From: Lachnospiraceae bacterium
Lineage (GTDB): Bacteria; Bacillota; Clostridia; Lachnospirales; Lachnospiraceae
Assembly: GCA_015057665.1 (NCBI GenBank)
Contig: SVDY01000025.1
Span: forward strand, 1 to 36,436
Reading direction: 5' to 3'
Length of the DNA: 36,436 bases
The notes under the pieces are model-generated. The model saw only the letters and a program-made list of their open reading frames with translations. It made no database searches and was not told where the DNA came from. Both the position numbers and the translations under genes were made by a program. Below, piece by piece: positions 34,428 to 36,436 of this stretch (position 1 is its first letter; every line of letters begins with the position of its first letter).

Positions 34428-35051
34428 TTATTTTCTTCTTACTTTGCCATCCACAACTTCAATTCTGTCGTTGGCAATGTCATCGATGGCTTTCGGCATA
34501 ATAACCCATTCTGCCTGTTCCATAACTCTTTGCTGTAATACTTTCGCTGTATCATCATCCTGAATCATAACCGGCTGCTGCATGATGATCGGACCTGTAT
34601 CTGTACCTTCATCTACAAAATGAACAGTAGCGCCTGTTACTTTCACGCCTCTTTCCAGAGCTTTCTCATGTACCTTCAGACCATAGTAACCTGTTCCGCA
34701 AAAAGATGGAATCAAAGATGGGTGAATGTTAATGATTCTGTTTCTGAAATGTCTGATGATCTTTTCAGGAATCACAACAAGGCAGCCTGCGAGGACAACA
34801 AGGTCGATTTCTCTTTCTGTCAATGCTCCAAATAAAGCTTCGTTGAATTCTTCTCTCGTAGCAAAATCCTTTGGTGAAATGGCTCTTGCTAAAATTCCAT
34901 TCTCCTCGGCCCTTGTCAGTGCATATGCATTCTTATTGTTACTGATGACCATCTCAATAGATGTATTTGTAATGGAGCCATTCTTCACTCCATCAATAAT
35001 AGCCTGTAAGTTTGTACCGCCGCCGGATACTAAAACTGCAACTTTTAACAT
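34428..35051 (-). CDS. purN: Phosphoribosylglycinamide formyltransferase
   Basis: Formylates GAR with 10-formyl-THF, linking purine synthesis to the folate genes nearby. The 207-residue protein has VLVSGGGTNLQAI at the N-terminus, the NIHPSLIPSF motif and GATVHFVDEGTDTGPII with the catalytic Asp region. AAGGAG precedes the ATG at 35051; a frame open to 35189 lacks support. It is the promoter-proximal gene of purN-purD-glnN and is divergent from gntR. Confidence 0.95.
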   Translation of the reverse strand: MLKVAVLVSGGGTNLQAIIDGVKNGSITNTSIEMVISNNKNAYALTRAEENGILARAISPKDFATREEFNEALFGALTEREIDLVVLAGCLVVIPEKIIRHFRNRIINIHPSLIPSFCGTGYYGLKVHEKALERGVKVTGATVHFVDEGTDTGPIIMQQPVMIQDDDTAKVLQQRVMEQAEWVIMPKAIDDIANDRIEVVDGKVRRK

Positions 35052-35146
35052 GTTTTTCTCCTTTGCATAAGACTCTTTCTCTTGTTTTCTTTCGTCTTTA
35101 TGTAACTGTTGCCTGTCATTTGCCATGACATAGCTATCTGAGCATA

Positions 35147-35155
35147 ATAATAGCA
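35147..35155 (-). promoter_or_regulatory. Possible extended -10 promoter of purN
   Basis: TGCTATTAT on the minus strand is an extended -10 element about 95 bp upstream of purN. No good -35 is seen. The predicted leader contains a GTCAT/ATGAC hairpin. No PurR box or purine riboswitch was recognised. Confidence 0.35.
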
Positions 35156-35257
35156 TAAAATATTTTCTTTTCCTATACTCATTTTTCACGATTTTCCAGC
35201 TAATTCAAGGAAAAATCTGTACCATTTCCATGATACATTGGTCCAAAGGCTCGAATC

Positions 35258-35286
35258 TTGACAAGAAAATGAGCCTATTTTATAAT
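35258..35286 (+). promoter_or_regulatory. gntR promoter, full consensus
   Basis: Plus-strand TTGACA (35258-35263), exactly 17 bp, then TATAAT (35281-35286). It is about 49 bp before the start codon. An inverted repeat TATAAT/ATTATA overlaps the -10, which might be an operator. Confidence 0.8.
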
Positions 35287-35334
35287 GAAAATAATTATAA
35301 CTTTCCAAAAATAAAAAAGAAATGGTGATAGATT

Positions 35335-36060
35335 ATGTTAGAACGAGACAACCCGAAACCTCTCTACCAGCAGCTTCGCGATATCTTACTGGATGCTATT
35401 GATTCCGGCAAATGGGGACCAAATGAAAAAATCCCATCAGAGAACAATTTAAGCACCACCTATGGCCTGAGCCGGATGACTGTCCGTGCCGTTCTCACCG
35501 ACATGGTAAAAGAAGGCCTTCTTTACCGTGTTCAGGGCAAAGGTACTTTCGTTGCAGAAAAGATCATAACATTAAGTCCATCTTATATCGGAATCCGGGA
35601 ACAGTTAGAACAGATGGGATATGAAGTTACTACCCGGATTGTTGAATGCGGCCTTGCTCCTTGCAGTGAGACCATTACAAAAGCTTTGAATATTCCAAGC
35701 GGAAGTCCTGTCTTTACCATCAAAAGAGTCCGTTATGTAAAAGGAGAGCCAATCAGCATTCACCTCTCCTATGTGAATCCTATTTACAGCAGCCACCTGA
35801 CTCCGGAAGCTTTGGAAAAAGAACAGCTTTGCATTCTCCTGACAGAGCATTACGGTCTTAAGAAAAAACAGGTAGACGAGACGTTAGAGTCTGTTCTCGC
35901 TCTCAATGAAGAGGCAGAACTGTTAAACGTAAAGAAAGGATATCCTCTTCTTCTTCTCCGTGATATTTTATATGCGGAAGACGGCAGTCCTTATGAATAC
36001 ACCAAGGTTGTGTTCCGTGGAGACAAAATTAAGATTAAATTACATTACGAAGAAGCATAA
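35335..36060 (+). CDS. GntR-family (HutC/UTRA) transcriptional regulator
   Basis: A 241-residue repressor-type regulator. The N-terminal winged helix (about 1-75) has PLYQQLRDILLDAIDSGKW, EKIPSENNLSTTYGLSRMTVRAVL and YRVQGKGTFV. The C-terminal UTRA ligand domain (about 90-238) has VFTIKRVRYVKGEPISIHLSYV and the final RGDKIKIKL. Members often sense sugar phosphates or related metabolites. GGTGAT precedes the ATG by 5 bases. The next gene in the same direction is an aldolase-like gene whose promoter contains GTATATAC, the HutC-type operator pattern, so it is the likely target. The ligand is not predictable. Confidence 0.92.
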   Translation: MLERDNPKPLYQQLRDILLDAIDSGKWGPNEKIPSENNLSTTYGLSRMTVRAVLTDMVKEGLLYRVQGKGTFVAEKIITLSPSYIGIREQLEQMGYEVTTRIVECGLAPCSETITKALNIPSGSPVFTIKRVRYVKGEPISIHLSYVNPIYSSHLTPEALEKEQLCILLTEHYGLKKKQVDETLESVLALNEEAELLNVKKGYPLLLLRDILYAEDGSPYEYTKVVFRGDKIKIKLHYEEA

Positions 36061-36107
36061 TTCCTTTTCATTTCACTTAAAAAAACGACGAATCAAAATC
36101 AACACAG

Positions 36108-36147
36108 AAGCAGCCTTTGACCGTGTGATAAGCAGGCTGCTTTTTTT
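36108..36147 (+). terminator. gntR terminator
   Basis: AGCAGCCT (36109-36116) pairs with AGGCTGCT (36134-36141), 8 bp with a 17-base loop, followed by a T7 run. It separates gntR from the aldolase-like gene. Confidence 0.8.
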
Positions 36148-36194
36148 ATTCTATTAGGAGCTTTCGTTCCCATAGAATAAAAAAGCAGGAAGGA

Positions 36195-36265
36195 TCGCAA
36201 TGCAGCGGAACAGAAACATGTCGCTTTGCGACCCGCCGCAGGCGAGTGTCGCGTAAGCGAGACAC
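36195..36265. repeat. GC-rich hairpin cluster before the aldolase-like gene
   Basis: Three adjacent small palindromes: GTCGC/GCGAC (36220-36232), CGCC/GGCG (36234-36244) and GTGTCGC/GC..GACAC with a bulge (36246-36265). An alternative outer pairing is TCGCAA (36195-36200) with TTGCGA (36226-36231). The composition is strikingly more GC-rich than the flanks. It looks like a dispersed intergenic repeat unit or a foreign insertion; no protein gene is evident. Confidence 0.45.
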
Positions 36266-36278
36266 TTTCCACCTCTTA

Positions 36279-36308
36279 TTGACATGTATATACAAGTTGT
36301 GTTATAGT
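36279..36308 (+). promoter_or_regulatory. Promoter and HutC-type operator of the aldolase-like gene
   Basis: TTGACA (36279-36284) and TATAGT (36303-36308) with an 18-bp spacer (a TTATAG at 17 bp is the alternative). The palindrome TGTATATACA (36285-36294) directly abuts the -35 and fits the HutC-subfamily GntR pattern GT-N-TA-N-AC. Binding there would block RNA polymerase, consistent with repression by the adjacent GntR protein. Confidence 0.6.
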
Positions 36309-36359
36309 ATTATTAACTAAAATGTAGAGAAATTACATTTTCGGAAAGGAGACTGACTT

Positions 36360-36436
36360 ATGGAAAATAACCGTTTTATGAAAGTATTAAGATTAGCTGA
36401 AGAAAAGGGAATCGGCGTAGGTGCCGTTAACATTTT
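36360..36436 (+). CDS. Class II aldolase-like protein (5' end only)
   Basis: Only the first 25 codons are in the window (MENNRFMKVLRLAEEKGIGVGAVN...). The pattern of a helix followed by a basic-acidic stretch and G-x-G-A-x-N resembles the start of class II fructose/tagatose-bisphosphate aldolases (KEMLEKAKKEGYAVGAFN-like). AAAGGAG lies 8 bases before the ATG. It is downstream of a GntR regulator and its operator-containing promoter, which suits an inducible sugar-catabolism gene. The assignment rests on few residues. Confidence 0.5.
   Translation, partial: MENNRFMKVLRLAEEKGIGVGAVNI

Noticed and set aside
35052..35334. A purine riboswitch or PurR box upstream of purN
   Set aside because: No purine-aptamer core and no paired CGAA-type PurR boxes were found; only a weak extended -10 and a small hairpin.
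1..36436. CRISPR array, prophage, toxin-antitoxin or defence system
   Set aside because: No regularly spaced direct repeats, phage structural genes, recombinases or recognised defence domains were seen.

Overview
The window looks like chromosomal DNA of a low-GC Firmicute of the Lachnospiraceae type (Blautia/Dorea/Ruminococcus-like). The reasons are the AT-rich intergenic DNA, strong AGGAGG-type ribosome binding sites, consensus sigma-A promoters, a type III glutamine synthetase, an archaeal-type phosphoglycerate mutase beside hom, and tRNA genes without encoded CCA. This placement is inferred from gene content and order. Almost every gene is on the minus strand. Only a lipoprotein, a GntR regulator and the start of an aldolase-like gene point right. 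No prophage, insertion sequence, plasmid gene or CRISPR array was found.

Layout from left to right. 1-531: tandem leftward consensus promoters that probably drive an rRNA operon outside the window, then two tRNA-Ser genes with their own promoter. 550-8685: a long leftward cluster (read right to left: comEB, tex, a YcxB-like protein, tsaE, tsaB, rimI, a small zinc-ribbon protein, rnz, tsaD, ispD) rich in tRNA t6A modification and tRNA 3' processing. 8874-15122: secA, prfB, hom and apgM. hom plus apgM may supply two consecutive threonine-pathway steps, with lysC at 20.6-21.9 kb supplying the first. 15123-15881: a gene-free stretch with the secA promoter and a large imperfect palindrome. 15882-17899: hpf and trxB, separated by an AT-rich gap with a cluster of DnaA boxes. 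18105-20445: an acidic lipoprotein, a divergent signal peptidase II-like protein and an unrecognised membrane protein. 20572-26027: lysC, an LTA-synthase-like phosphotransferase and a DUF815 ATPase. 26220-29639: a folate operon (folC, HD-domain protein, folP, folB-folK fusion). 29812-35051: polysaccharide deacetylase, glnN, purD, purN. 35335-36436: a GntR/HutC regulator and the start of a class II aldolase-like gene whose promoter carries a HutC-type operator.

Most of the window is housekeeping. The parts most worth a second look are non-coding: (1) the palindrome of about 320 bp between hpf and secA, MITE-like, with a terminator-like core; (2) the DnaA-box cluster between trxB and hpf; (3) GC-rich hairpin clusters upstream of ispD and of the aldolase gene; (4) a promoter whose -10 lies inside the lysC terminator hairpin; (5) the GTATATAC operator between the -35 and -10 of the aldolase promoter. 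Among proteins, the HD-domain protein in the folate operon and the apgM next to hom are the best candidates for unassigned or reassigned functions.
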